Shown one piece after another: positions 33,411 through 44,872 of a stretch of 64,000 nucleotides of DNA (position 1 is the first letter of the stretch; each line of letters opens with the position of its first letter). Where the stretch lies: the NCBI RefSeq assembly GCF_033568475.1, contig NC_133122.1, positions 143,990,361-144,054,360 on the forward strand, written 5' to 3'. The stretch comes from Henckelia pumila. Lineage: Eukaryota; Streptophyta; Magnoliopsida; Lamiales; Gesneriaceae. A model generated the notes under the pieces. It did no database searches. It saw only the letters and a program-made list of their open reading frames with translations, and was not told where the DNA came from. The position numbers and the translations under genes were made by a program.

Positions 33411-33910
33411 TGGATCTCTTGAACTTGGCTGATAATTGTCTTGGAATCCACCATCTTAAAATCCAGAAAGCGGCCTACAAGAAACTTTTTGGCCCCCGCA
33501 TCCTCGGTTTTGTACTTTCTGTCAAGGGATTCCCATAGCTCTTTGGCTGTTTTCTTTTCGCAGTACACATTGTAGAGCGAATCTGCCAATCCGTTCAGTA
33601 CGTAATTTTGGCATAGGAAATCAGAATGATTCCATGCCTCCAAAGCACTGACGGATTCAACATCTCTCTCACCCTCCTTGAGCTTAGGAGCATCCTCTGA
33701 GAGGAATCTGGCGAGGTTCAGCATCGTCAAGTAGAAGAGCATTTTCTGCTGCCACCTTTTGAAGTCCGCACCAGTGAACTTCTCTGGCTTTTCTCCGTGA
33801 CTGTTATGAACAGGAACGGCAGCACCACGTGGGGCAACAGGAGGTACGACACAGTTTGGAACCGTGACAATAGGGGCAACCGGAGTAGTCTCACTTGAAG
33901 CAGAAGCCAT
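33411..33910 (-). pseudogene. Copia gag N-terminus (outer element)
   Basis: ATG 33910-33908 (MASASSETTPVAP) opens the copia gag of the outer element; the UBN2-type domain includes FTGADFKRWQQKMLFYL and LWESLDRKYKTEDAGAKKF. After ~166 codons the frame is cut by the gypsy element; the rest is at 16060 and below, in phase through the TGGAT duplication. Between this ATG and the LTR (33958) there is only ~47 bp, and I see no standard tRNA-iMet PBS there. Confidence 0.93.
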
Positions 33911-33957
33911 TACTGAAACAATTCACGTAATGAGTACAAAAAAATCTATTTTAAGTT

Positions 33958-34934
33958 TGTTATCCAAAATATGTAAACTCAAAACGCGAATATAACAGAA
34001 ATAATATACTAAGAACGAAGTAAGATCGTATAACAATTCAGTAGTATATTGAGCATGTAATTACTATAAAGTATAAACAGAATGAGTAAGGAAACAGTTA
34101 AGCAAACCGAGGCCTGTAACTAGTAAAGTTTCCTTAAAATAGATTCGTCCCCTCCTGTGTGTGCTTTGAGGATTACACGGACGTCTGTCTCCCAGGATAG
34201 AACGGAAAAACCTTGTAGAAACCTAGCACGAAGGAACTACAATGGCGAACGAGAATGTACCTGAACAGTATCACGACGGAACAGAAGAACAAGAACAGAG
34301 CTGCAGCGAGAGCGGAACACAGCTGATCCGAGGAACAGCGAAAGCAGAGTGCTACTGAGAGGATTTCGTGAGATTTGTTTGCTAGTGAGATTGTTTTTGA
34401 AGGACTAGAGGTTGTCTCTATATGTAGGCATCGGGCTGGGAAGATGGAAGGCCAGAGGCTGGAAGATGAAGCACCAATAGTCTGGCAGCTGAAGCACCAA
34501 CGGACATTCAACTGAAGGGTCTCATCCAGAAGCTTCTCAGGGCATGTGAAAGGTCAAAATCGAAAAATAAAATAGCAAAAGGTGGCCAAAACTTGGTAGG
34601 CAATTTTGCCTTGATCGGTCCGACATTCGACGCACCCAAGTCAAGCTTGTTTTAGTGTAAATCGGGCCCTTGATTTGCACCCCCCCTGCACAGGCGCGCG
34701 CGAGAGAGAGCCTCTTGACCAATCATTCTTACACCTTTACAAAGTGTAACACAATATAAGCACACCCATGTCAAGTTCTTTTTCCAATGTGGGACACTCA
34801 CTTTTTTCCCACTTACACATCCACATAACAAGCTCAATTGCTTGTCTAAAATTTCATTTACATAATAAAAGCCCAATAGCTTAACCAATTTTCATTCACA
34901 TAATGAAAGCCCAATTATCCTAAAAAGTCCAACA
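33958..34934 (-). repeat. 5' LTR of outer copia element (977 bp)
   Basis: Begins TGTTATCC and ends AAGTCCAACA on the plus strand, followed by the TTCAT duplication. It pairs with 11012-12017 but carries many substitutions and small deletions. Confidence 0.92.
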
Positions 34935-34939
34935 TTCAT

Positions 34940-36030
34940 GTCTTTTACATTAAGGAGACACGTCACTCTTCAAATAAAAAAAATGAAACGATTCTGACGA
35001 AATATTTTAAAACAACACTCATCTCACTAATGAACTACTTATAGGGTTTCCTAACTTTCCTTGACTAATAAAAAAATATTAGGTGAAGATGGGTGGTTTA
35101 TATATATATATACTAGTAAACAGCACGTGCGATGCACGTGGTGACATTTTATTTATATAATATATTTATTTATTGTTTTTATAATTATATTTAGGGGGAT
35201 TTTCACAGTCTCATAATTAAATCATAAATTTGAATTATTAATTACTAAAACAATTGAAATAATAAAATAATCATTAAAAAGTTTTCATAATTTACTTATC
35301 ATGATTAATTTTGTTGTGATAAAAATAATGAAATATAACTTAAACAGGATTTCATAAAATTTTTTGATAATTTGATCAATAGGTCTCATAAATCATCATA
35401 ATATATAAATATTCGTACCATGATTAATTTCATTTTTGTTGTATTGGAATCATGCATAATCTTAAATGAAAATATATCGTAACAGTAACTCATCATTTAA
35501 AGTCATAAGCCACATTTTTTCTTCCTTTTATGCCCCAACTAATATCTTATTTTTACATTTATATCCGAAAATATTTTCTATCCAGTAAAATATTATATAG
35601 AATAAAAACGACAAAGTTTTTTTTATTTCACAATTTGAAAATTTTTACCTTCCAATCACAATTCAAATAAAAGTTGATGGTAAACAAAAATATAATCATG
35701 AAATTACTAAGTTATTTAAATTCTAATTTTTCTTCTAATTATTATTTTTTTCGAATGAATTTAGAAATATGATAGCAACCATTAAAATGTTGTATTAAAT
35801 GGGTAAAATAATAATAATAATAATAAATGCATCAATTAAATGAATGAACAACACATTGATTTTTATAAATTTCACATCCCAAATTTGTCCTTAAATTTTA
35901 CAACATTTTTTCACTCATGCTCATTCAATTAATATCAATCATTCATATCTTTTGGGCAATGTAGTAAATACACAATGTAGATTTTATTTTGAATTAAATA
36001 ATTAGAATAAGAATTTTATTTGTTTATTTT
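34940..36030. other. AT-rich intergenic region
   Basis: No gene seen. It holds a Helitron-like 3' end at 35112-35140 (minus) and otherwise unremarkable A/T-rich sequence with short TAA runs near 35810. Confidence 0.6.
35112..35140 (-). mobile_element. Helitron-like 3' terminus (minus strand)
   Basis: On the minus strand a perfect 7-bp-arm hairpin (CACGTGC-ATC-GCACGTG) is followed by CTGTTTA and CTAGT. It is the same family as 10680-10708. The element would extend towards higher coordinates; its 5' TC end was not found. Confidence 0.45.
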
Positions 36031-36149
36031 TTTAGGATTTATTTTTTGAGAAACATATTTTTATACTTTAACAATTCATTATAAAATAATTTATTGAAAG
36101 AGATAAAACACGGATGAAATGATAAAAATTAGAAGTTAAATATTTTTTG

Positions 36150-36515
36150 AGAATTTGTCAAAATATATATAAATTTAGTGTATGCATTTGTTTACAAAGT
36201 GATAATATTCTATTATTTATCTCTACATTCATACTTTTATAATAGAAATAGAAATAAAATAAAATATAAAATTAATGTATGAAAATTCAACACAATTAAT
36301 AGTATGAATTAAGTAAAGTGGTGCATTTATTTTTTTGAATCATTGAATACAACATTATATTTTAATTGATTTTCATCATATTCCTAAAGTTATTATAAAG
36401 AAAACATGAGAAAAAGTATGAATGTAGGGATAAATAATAGAATATTATCACCTTGCAAACAAATGCATATACTAAATTTATATACATTTTGACAAATTAT
36501 CAAAAAATATTTAAA
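36150..36515. mobile_element. Foldback/MITE-like element (copy in unit 1)
   Basis: Left arm from AAATATTTTTTGA through TTTAGTGTATGCATTTG and TGATAATATTCTATTATTTAT; the right arm is its reverse complement ending CAAAAAATATTT. No coding capacity. A second copy is at about 37545-37918, and single-arm relatives lie near 36692 and 38090. Confidence 0.65.
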
Positions 36516-37078
36516 GTAAATAGACTCTATCTAATTCTATAACTTTCACTTTAGTTCTATTTCAACTATAAAATGATAAATATAGGGGTAAAGTTTTTCA
36601 TTGTGTATATACATCTTTACCCTTTTATTCTATATAAATGACGGATATATAAGTAAAATTACAAAAAAGAAAGGGACAAAGTGGATAAAATGTATATAAA
36701 TTTAGTGTATGCATTTGTTTTCAAAGTGACAATATTCTATTATTTGATTGAATAATATTAATATATTATTAAAAAATTTATATTGGAATATTTTAAATAA
36801 GGGACGAAATGAAAAAAAATATAATAACATATAAAATGTATATATGAAAATTTGTTCTAATTAATAATAAGAATAAATTTAAATGAAAGAAATAGAATTA
36901 AATAGAGTTCATTAAAATGAAAGTTATACGTGAAATTATTACATTAATTATCTTGTACATTTTTCAACTTTGTCCCTTTCGTTTTTGGGTGACAATATTC
37001 TATTATTTGATTGAATAATATTGATATATTATTAAAAAATTATATTGGAATATTTTAAATAATGGACGAAATGAAAAA

Positions 37079-37082
<4 letters not shown>

Positions 37083-37151
<69 letters not shown>
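37083..37151. repeat. (TAA)n microsatellite
   Basis: About 22 TAA units; the corresponding site in unit 2 (38485-38502) has only about six, showing length change after duplication. Confidence 0.95.
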
Positions 37152-37154
<3 letters not shown>

Positions 37155-37433
37155 TGTTTGTATGAAAATTTGTTCCAATTAATAATAGGAAGGAATTGAA
37201 ATGAAAGAAATAGAATTAAATAGAATTCATTTAAATGGAAGTTATATGTGAAATTATTACATTAATTGTCTTGTGCATTTTCCAACTTTGTCCCTTTCGT
37301 TTTTGTAATTTTACTTATATAGCCCTAATTATTATCTCATTTATATATAATGAAAGGATAAAGATGTATATACACAATGAAAATTTTTACCCCCACATTC
37401 ATCCTTTTATAGCAGAAAATAGATGTTTATTTC

Positions 37434-38785
37434 TTTAGGATTTATTTTTTGAGAAACGTATTTTTATACTTTAACAATTCATTATAAAATAATTTATTGA
37501 AAGAGATAAAACACGGATGAAATGATAAAAATTAGAAGTTAAATATTTTTTGATAATTTGTCAAAATATATATAAATTTAGTGTATGCATTTGTTTGCAA
37601 AGTGATAATATTCTATTATTTATCCCTACATTCATACTTTTATAGTAGAAATAGAAATAAAATAAAATATAAAATTAATGTATGAAAATTCAACACAATT
37701 AATAGTATGAATTAAGTAAAGTGGTGCATTTATTTTTTTGAATCATTGAATACAACATTATATTTTAATTGATTTTCATCATATTTCCAAAGTTATTATA
37801 AAGAAAACTTGAGAAAAAGTATGAATGTAGGGATAAATAATAGAATATTATCACCTTACAAACAAATGAATACACTAAATTTATATACATTTTGACAAAT
37901 TATCAAAAAATATTTAAAGTAAATAGACTCTATCTAATTCTATAACTTTCACTTTTATTTCAACTATAAAATGATAAATATAGGGGTAAAGTTTTTCATT
38001 GTGTATATACATCTTTACCCTTTCATTCTATATAAATGAGGGCTATATAAGTAAAATTACAAAAAAAAAAAGGACAAAGTGGATAAAAATGTATATAAAT
38101 TTAGTGTATGCATTTGTTTTCAATGTGACAATATTCTATTATTTGATTGAATAATATTAATATATTATTAAAAAAATTATATTGGAATATTTTAAATAAG
38201 GGACTAAATGAAAAAAAAATATAATAACATATAAAATGTATATATGAAAATTTGTTCTAATTAATAATAGGAATGAATTTAAATGAAAGAAATATAATTA
38301 AATAGAGTTCATTAGAATGAAAGTTATACGTGAAATTATTACATTAATTTTCTTGTGCATTTTTTAACTTTGTCCCTTTCGTTTTTGGGTGACAATATTC
38401 TATTATTTGATTGAATAATATTGATATATTATTAAAAAATTATATTGGAATATTTTAAATAATGGACGAAATGAAAAAATATATAATAATAATAATAATA
38501 ATAACATATAAAATTTATGTATGAAAATTTGTTCCAATTAATAATAGGAAGGAATTGAAATGAAAGAAATACAATTAAATAGAATTTATTCAAATGAAAG
38601 TTATATGTGAAACTATTACATTAATTGTCTTGTGCATTTTCCAACTTTGTCCCTTTCGTTTTTGTAATTTTACTTATATATCCCTAATTATTATCTCATT
38701 TATATATAATGAAAGGGTAAAGATGTATATACACAATGAAAAACTTTACCCCCACATTCATCTTTTTATAGTAGAAATAGATTTA
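37434..38785. repeat. 1.4-kb tandem duplication, unit 2
   Basis: Second copy of 36031-37433 with the same foldbacks and single-base differences throughout. The ORF spanning 38594-38971 is an accident of this repeat and the following TA run. Confidence 0.85.
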
Positions 38786-38854
38786 TATATGAGTTCTTTT
38801 ATGGTGCCCAACACTATATGCTCACTTCATATAATGTTGGGCATCATAAAAGAA

Positions 38855-38864
<10 letters not shown>
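38784..38864. repeat. Hairpin with 37-bp arms and 7-bp loop
   Basis: The left arm (38784-38820, containing GTTCTTTTATGGTGCCCAAC) and right arm (38828-38864) are almost perfectly complementary; the loop is CTCACTT. It could be a very short MITE or a small-RNA-type hairpin. A (TA)n run to about 38900 follows. Confidence 0.75.
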
Positions 38865-38901
<37 letters not shown>

Positions 38902-39491
38902 CAAAGAAAGAAAGTTGTTCAATTTTGAGCTTTGGTTCACTAAGTTTTCAAATTTTATTTTTGTTTATTAACGTTTAATTTTAGACTATTTTGATTTATT
39001 TGTTGTTATGATACCAGAAATACTAATATGATATTGAAAGATAGAGACGTGACACTAAAAAAATTAACATGTTAGATGTCACACTAGTTTTATAAGTGAA
39101 TGAATGTTAAATCCGAAGTATACGTATATAAACACAAGAATTTATTTTGTTCATGGATAAACAATAAAACTGTAGTAAGCCAATTACACGAAAAAGATAT
39201 CATAAAATTGTATTCATGCATCGATTAAATTTCTAAAAGCTGTTTTAATAAATTTTAAGTGAAATTTGTTTTAAGTTTAGAACATTGGATGTATTTTTTT
39301 TTTTAACCATTGGATTGTCGTTTTTTTTTTATAAATAAATGTATTAATTTTTGTTAGTGTGAAGAAAAATAATTTTTACTACATTTGTGAATTCTTTTTC
39401 CCTTGACACAAAAGCACTTTGAGAAGAAGACTACTCCCGAATCCCAACTGAGCCTAACGCCCACACCCACCAGAGAGTTAAAGCGAATTTC
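38865..39491. other. TA microsatellite and upstream region of the ACHT gene
   Basis: A (TA)n run to ~38900, then a degraded MITE fragment (about 38925-39070, related to 52215-52460), then ~400 bp upstream of the thioredoxin gene. No clear TATA box was identified. Confidence 0.5.
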
Positions 39492-42407
39492 ATGTGTAAA
39501 ATGGCTGATGTTGTTAGACTATCTGACAATTTTATTTGTTTTTCTACTTCTCGCTCAACCTCAATCTCATTGTCTTTAAATTCTGTGCGTTGGTCAAATA
39601 CGAGGATGGTTTCTGTTTCAGAAGTTTTATCTCTTGGTTTTCATTTCGTTCCTCCAATTTCCTTTAGTACCCGCAAGCAACTGACATCTTTTAAGGTAAA
39701 GTTGTTGACTTTCTTGGATTTCATCTATTTTTGGATATGGGCATTGATTTTTATTTGATAACAAGTGCTTTTGCTTGCTGATATTGTGAAAAAACTCAAC
39801 CAAGTATTGTTTCTTGAAGCTTTTGATTTTGCTGCTTGTTCCCTCGCCATGTATTTGATTACTGAATTTGAGTTTGGGTGACAAAATTGGACTGAATACT
39901 TGACTAGGTGAATTAATTAGTGCATTAAGTGTATGGGCTTGGAATACAATGAAGGTCGAGTTTGGACGCAGAAGCTGTAAATTAAAGTGGTTTTATATGT
40001 ATCTAGAAATTCCAAGTCCAATAAACTCTACATGAGAATTTGCATCAAATAGATAGAATATCAGCAGACAGTTTACTGAAACATCAATTCTTTTTTCTCG
40101 CTTGGTTTCCAACCTTCGAAATTTCATACACGCATCAGTGAAATATGGTTATTTCTCCTCTAGATGTAAACTTGAGTTACATTTTTTTTATCCAACCAGA
40201 CTCCCAAAGATCCGGGAGCCAATATCTTGATTTGATTCTGATTTTACTTGTTCTGATTCATTTATGCTATTAAAATACTCTACATTTGGCATGATAATGT
40301 GCATATATCATGGCAGACGATACTCAGCAGCAAACCTTTTCTTTAGGACTCTTTGAACAAGATAATAATATTAATTTTTGGGAATAGAAAAATGAAATAA
40401 AAGACTTGCTGTTGTTTTTGTCAAAACATTCTTTTACAGTGTTCACTGTATGAATACACACTGTGTGAGTAACCAGTAAGTTTGATCTTTTCTCTTTTAT
40501 CCAGTGAACAAATCACAATGTCTAAAACTATTATGACTTCTGCAGTGTGCTATTCTGTAGTTCAATTTTTTTTTTCCCCTCATAGAAAACTACTTGTTGA
40601 ATCTGTTTTTCTGATCCATCAACTGATATTTGGTATTAGATTCACGTGAAAGTAGCTGAGACTGAGCCGCCCAAATGGTGGGAAAGAAACGCAGGCCCAA
40701 ATATGAAAGACATTCACTCCACACAAGAATTCTTGAGTGCCTTGAGTGAGGCTGGAGATAAATTAGTTATTGTTGAGTTCTATGGAACATGGTGTGCTTC
40801 TTGCCGAGCATTATTTCCCAAGGTAAGTTTTTTATTTTCCAGTTCTTGTATTACCCTGATGATAGGATGGTCTACTGAAAGATTATTTAATGGCCATCTT
40901 GTTAAAGTTCTCCGCATTGAGGTACATGCCATTGTTCATTGATGTAAATGATCTGAATGCAAAATACTTGTTGCGTAATGACGCAAGCATGAATAGAACT
41001 CACAATTCAATCCAATAATCTGAGTGTTTTTAGAAAACCAAGGGTTTAAGCTTTTTTACATGAGAGATGAACTCTTGCCCCTAGCACAAGCTAGTCAGTC
41101 TAACAATAAAATAAGCGTGATCACCACCTCCTTAACAACTCCTCTATTTATTTCCTCCCCCAACCTCGAATCTTCCAATTATTTTTAGATAAGAGCTTGA
41201 GCCTCCTTTTTGGGTCCGTTTGGTTCAAGCCCAATGTAATTGGGTCCGCAACATTACATGAACAAATGCTTCATCGGACACAATGTTCCTCGAGAAAATA
41301 AATTATGATCTAATTTATTTTCCTCCGTACACTGCACATCGTGATTTGGTTTTCAGTTTCTCTTGTAGTGTAATTGTTTATTCCAATATCAGCTTTGCAG
41401 AACAGCAGACGAGCATCCCGATATCGTGTTCTTTAAAGTCAATTTTGATGAAAACAAGCCCTTGTGCAGGAGTTTAAATGTAAAGGTTCTTCCTCATTTC
41501 CACTTCTACCGTGGAGCGGATGGACTGCTTGAGTCCTTTTCATGTTCCCTTGCCAAAGTAAGTTGGCTAATTCTGTTCTTTTTCTTGCTTTTGCTGTTGG
41601 TGAATAAATTGCTTTAATGCCACCCGAGGTTAAGAATTTGCGTTTCAGATAATAGTTGATTAAAATTTGAGTAATATCTGCCTTTGATATCGGATTCTCT
41701 AGTTCTAAACTGGGTGAAATGATGAACGGTGTGCATCTAAAACACCTTTTCCCCCTGTGATATTGAAAACAGCTAAAATTCTCTGCTGAAAATGGTGTAA
41801 AAACCATAGGCAGATTTGAAATATTTTGCTAAATAACTCGTGTCCACAAATGGCTTGCCTTTATGCTCGTCTTTTGCATCTCTTGAACTCTTTTAGTCGC
41901 CCAAGCACTTCAAAGCACTGTCTGTAGCCTAATAAAAAAGAACATTCCAATTTTCAACTTTTACACACATAACTAAAGATCATATTTTTATCAATGGGTT
42001 ATTTTCTGAACTTTTCTTTCTCACAGTTATTAGTTCATGAAGAATAAGAACGAAATTTTCGATTTTAATAAATAAAGAGCTGTGTTTGAGTTATCAGGGC
42101 GAGTAAAAGAGTCAAACCCTTTAGTGTATCATGTTTGCATGTCATTGGAGTACTTCGATTTTTTAACATGTTTTGGATTTCAGATTGGGGCCAAAGATAC
42201 AATGTTCTCTGTGTCAGGTGGCACATAATGAAATATAGAGTGAATATATAATTATTAAACAAAAAACCATCTAATGTGTACTACTCTCAGTTTCAGAAAG
42301 TAAAAGATGCCATTGAATTACATAATACTGCTCGCTGTAGCATCGGCCCCCCGAAAGGCGTTGGAGATCTCAACCTCGAAAACTCCACAGCTCCCAAGGA
42401 GAAGTAA
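39492..42407 (+). CDS. Atypical Cys/His-rich thioredoxin (ACHT type), chloroplast
   Basis: Four exons with GT-AG borders: 39492-39695, 40640-40822, 41393-41557, 42291-42407; all phase 0; 222 aa. Residues 1-~68 are Ser/Thr-rich and acidic-poor, fitting a plastid transit peptide. The mature part has the thioredoxin fold with the variant redox site [15 protein letters not shown] (exon 2), then the conserved [11 protein letters not shown] and [19 protein letters not shown] blocks of the ACHT1/2 group, with the extra cysteines. ACHT proteins are thylakoid-associated redox carriers that oxidise targets such as 2-Cys peroxiredoxin partners (family knowledge). A second in-frame ATG at 39501 could be the true start. 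Expression control is not evident from the sequence. Confidence 0.93.
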
Positions 42408-42994
42408 TAAACGAGATCGACTGGAACGTAATTCATTTAGCTACGAATTTGTTGTTTGTTGCCAAGGAGGAATCCTTTTGTAAAGTGTTTGTACAGCGGT
42501 CGTAAATAGTTTCCTCAGAAATTTCCCAAGTTGGGAAGAACAAATTAGTATTACGATCTGAAGTTTAGTAGGATTTACAGCAACTCCTATATGTTCTTGA
42601 TTGATTTGAGAGAGTTTTCTTGACACAGATGAAATGACAGAGCCATACTATAAAAGTTAATTATAAACAAATAATAAATGCCATTAAGTAAATTTAAAAA
42701 AAAAAGAAAGAAACAAAAAATTAACATAATCATATTAAAGTTCTGTAAAAATTCAAAAAGGTAATAGGACAGTCGATAAATTGTGGAGAGTGACGGACTC
42801 TCCACTGGGAAAAGTAGTGTTGATTTTTAATTTTTTTTTAGAAAAAAAAAACATTGTTAAAATTTGTTATTTTGAGAGTAATTTTTTTCCCCTCTGAATA
42901 TTTAATGCACTAGTGTTTCTCTCCACCAAGTGCTCTCCCGGAAAACAAACACCGACTCTTGATTTTTCGTACGCACTTTACGTATTCATGCAAC
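42408..42994. other. Intergenic region between thioredoxin and tetraspanin genes
   Basis: AT-rich spacer containing the 3' UTR of the ACHT gene and the promoter of the tetraspanin gene. Nothing else is recognised. Confidence 0.6.
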
Positions 42995-44355
42995 ATGGCA
43001 GTGAGCAGTAACTTAACGGCAATCCTGAATTTCGTGGCCTTGATGTGCTCCATCCCCATAATCGCCTCCGGCATATGGCTCGCCTTGAAGCCAGGGGACG
43101 ACTGCATCCACTGGATACGATGGCCTCTCCTTTTCATCGGGATTGCATTCTTAGTCGTGTCCCTCACCGGATTTCTGGGCGCGTATAGGAAAAAGGAAGG
43201 CCTGTTGGGAGTGTACTTGGTGTGCATGGCTATGCTCATAGTTTTGCTTCTCGTCCTCCTTGTGCTGACCTTCGTGGTCACACGCCCTGACGGCGCCTAC
43301 TCCATCCCCCAAGTGGGATTCCAGGAGTACAGGCTGGAGGGTTTTTCGTCTTGGCTTCGAGATCAGGTTACTGGAAATGATAACTGGGGGAAGATAAGGG
43401 CTTGTCTGGTGGATACTCAGACATGTTCTAAGCTTGCCAACAGATATTTCTCTGCTGCTGATTTCTTTGCCGGTCATCTGTCTTCTGTGGAGGTATGCTA
43501 TTGAGTTCATTAGTTAACACTCCATATAAATCTTGTATCGGACTCACGTATTTGAATGCGTCCTAGTGTATATACACCATGTTCGTTTGTTTGTTCGTTT
43601 GTTTGTTTATCACAGGAGAAAAGAAGAAGAATATTTTAATAATTGTTCTTCGGTGAAAAAAAAAACAGAGAAAATGGTGTTGATTACTACACAAAGCCCA
43701 AAGGGATGCTTCTTCCTAGTTCTTTCTCTCACTGTCATTCATGTATACAGACTACAGCTTAGTGTTTCTTTTTAGTTGGTGTTAAGCGTGATCCAAACCG
43801 CGAACTAACCATTTAGTCGATTGGCCACAAGATAGGTCGAATGGACTCGAACTAGTATTTAGTTTAGGGGTTTATAAGGCTCGAGTGTTTCTGCTGGAAT
43901 GATCTTTACTTGGTTTCTGAGACACTTCTATCATTATTATTTGTTTATGATCCATTTCCGAAATTCCGACATTCATTCAAAACATTCTTCTTAGTCTACA
44001 GATGCATGTGCATCAATAGAGTTCAGAATACATTACTCCCACTAATTACTATATGTAATATGATGCAATATTACAGTCAGGATGCTGCAAGCCTCCCATA
44101 ATATGTGGGTTGCAGTACTCGAGTCCCACGAGTTGGATCGGATCATCGAACGCAGCAGCAGACGCGGATTGTGCGATTTGGAACAATGATCCGAGAATAT
44201 TATGCTACAACTGTGATTCTTGCAAAGCTGGTTTGCTTGAAAACTTGAGGCAGGAGTGGAGGAATGTCAGCATTATACTGATCATATCATTGGTGGTTCT
44301 CATTTGGGTTTATCTTGTAGCTTGTAGTGCTTACAGAAATGCTAAGAAGGGTTGA
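42995..44355 (+). CDS. Tetraspanin (TET8/9-like)
   Basis: Two exons, 42995-43492 and 44077-44355, GT-AG, phase 0; 258 aa. TM1 (residues ~9-30), TM2 (~47-65) and TM3 (~75-97) lie in exon 1, followed by a large extracellular loop and TM4 (~229-250) in exon 2. The loop carries the plant tetraspanin motif GCCKPP at the exon 2 start (SGCCKPPIIC), a further Cys set (DADCAIW, LCYNCDSCKAGLL) for disulfides, and a short C-terminal tail ending AKKG. Plant tetraspanins organise plasma-membrane microdomains and mark exosomes (TET8, family knowledge). The start at MAVSSNLTAILN is typical of the family; an upstream in-frame start is rejected because it would extend into the 5' UTR. Confidence 0.94.
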
Positions 44356-44742
44356 TGCTACTAAATATTATATATTTAATTATTATTTCTACGTTTTATA
44401 TGTAGCTTTTTTTAAATATATATATATAAATTATTAATTTTCAAATTCTAAATTCTGCCGGTGGTTGAAGGAATAATTTTTTTTAAAAAAAAGGGAATAC
44501 AAGGATATTGAAGGGTGGAGCCTCCATCACATGTTCATATTCCTATTCTTGTACATCATTTTGAAAGAATAAGAATCATGTGCTTAACTTTTGCTTTGGT
44601 CCTATCAATTCAAGTATTCAACCTTAGTGTGAATTTTGCAAGCCTTTCAACTGTTGATTTTAAAGTAAGTTTTTTTTTAAATAAAAAAGTATCAAATAAT
44701 ATATTGATCATCGACCATTTATATTATCCTTATGCACATATA

Positions 44743-44872
44743 GGTAGTGTTTGAGAGAACTTCTAGGAATTACTTTTCAGTCTTAATTTCCTTCACAAAA
44801 TTTTAAAATTTTGTGAAATTTTGTGAAGTAAAAGCTAAGAAATATTTCCTAAAAGCTCTCCTAAACACTACC
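44743..44872. mobile_element. 130-bp MITE-like element
   Basis: Ends are inverted (GGTAGTGTTTGAGAGA... and ...CTCTCCTAAACACTACC), flanked by ATA on both sides, with a central AAAATTTT palindrome. No coding capacity. Confidence 0.65.

Larger units (their letters stand above)
11012..34934 (-). mobile_element. Outer Ty1/copia retrotransposon (nested host), decayed
   Basis: Two LTRs (11012-12017 and 33958-34934) flank copia gag and pol remnants on the minus strand, and TTCAT is duplicated outside (11007-11011 and 34935-34939). A 17.35-kb Ty3/gypsy element sits inside its gag. Without that insert the element is about 6.6 kb. Its LTRs differ by many substitutions and indels, including ~20 bp around 11698-11720 missing from the other LTR, so it is the oldest of the three nested elements. 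The lineage looks Tork-like from the gag and RT sequence (inference). Confidence 0.93.
36031..37433. repeat. 1.4-kb tandem duplication, unit 1
   Basis: Starts TTTAGGATTTATTTTTTGAGAAA and is repeated from 37434 at an offset of about 1403 bp. It contains a foldback of about 365 bp (36150-36515, arms ~95 bp) and a second, larger inverted pair (about 36560-36690 against 37265-37415). A TAA microsatellite (37083-37151) is expanded in this unit. No gene. Confidence 0.85.

Noticed and set aside
38594-38971. 125-aa ORF with a run of alternating Ile-Tyr
   Set aside because: Produced by the foldback repeat and the TA microsatellite; the ORF in the partner unit (37235) ends differently.
42910-43510. 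Antisense ORFs over the tetraspanin first exon
   Set aside because: Shadows of a strongly supported coding exon.
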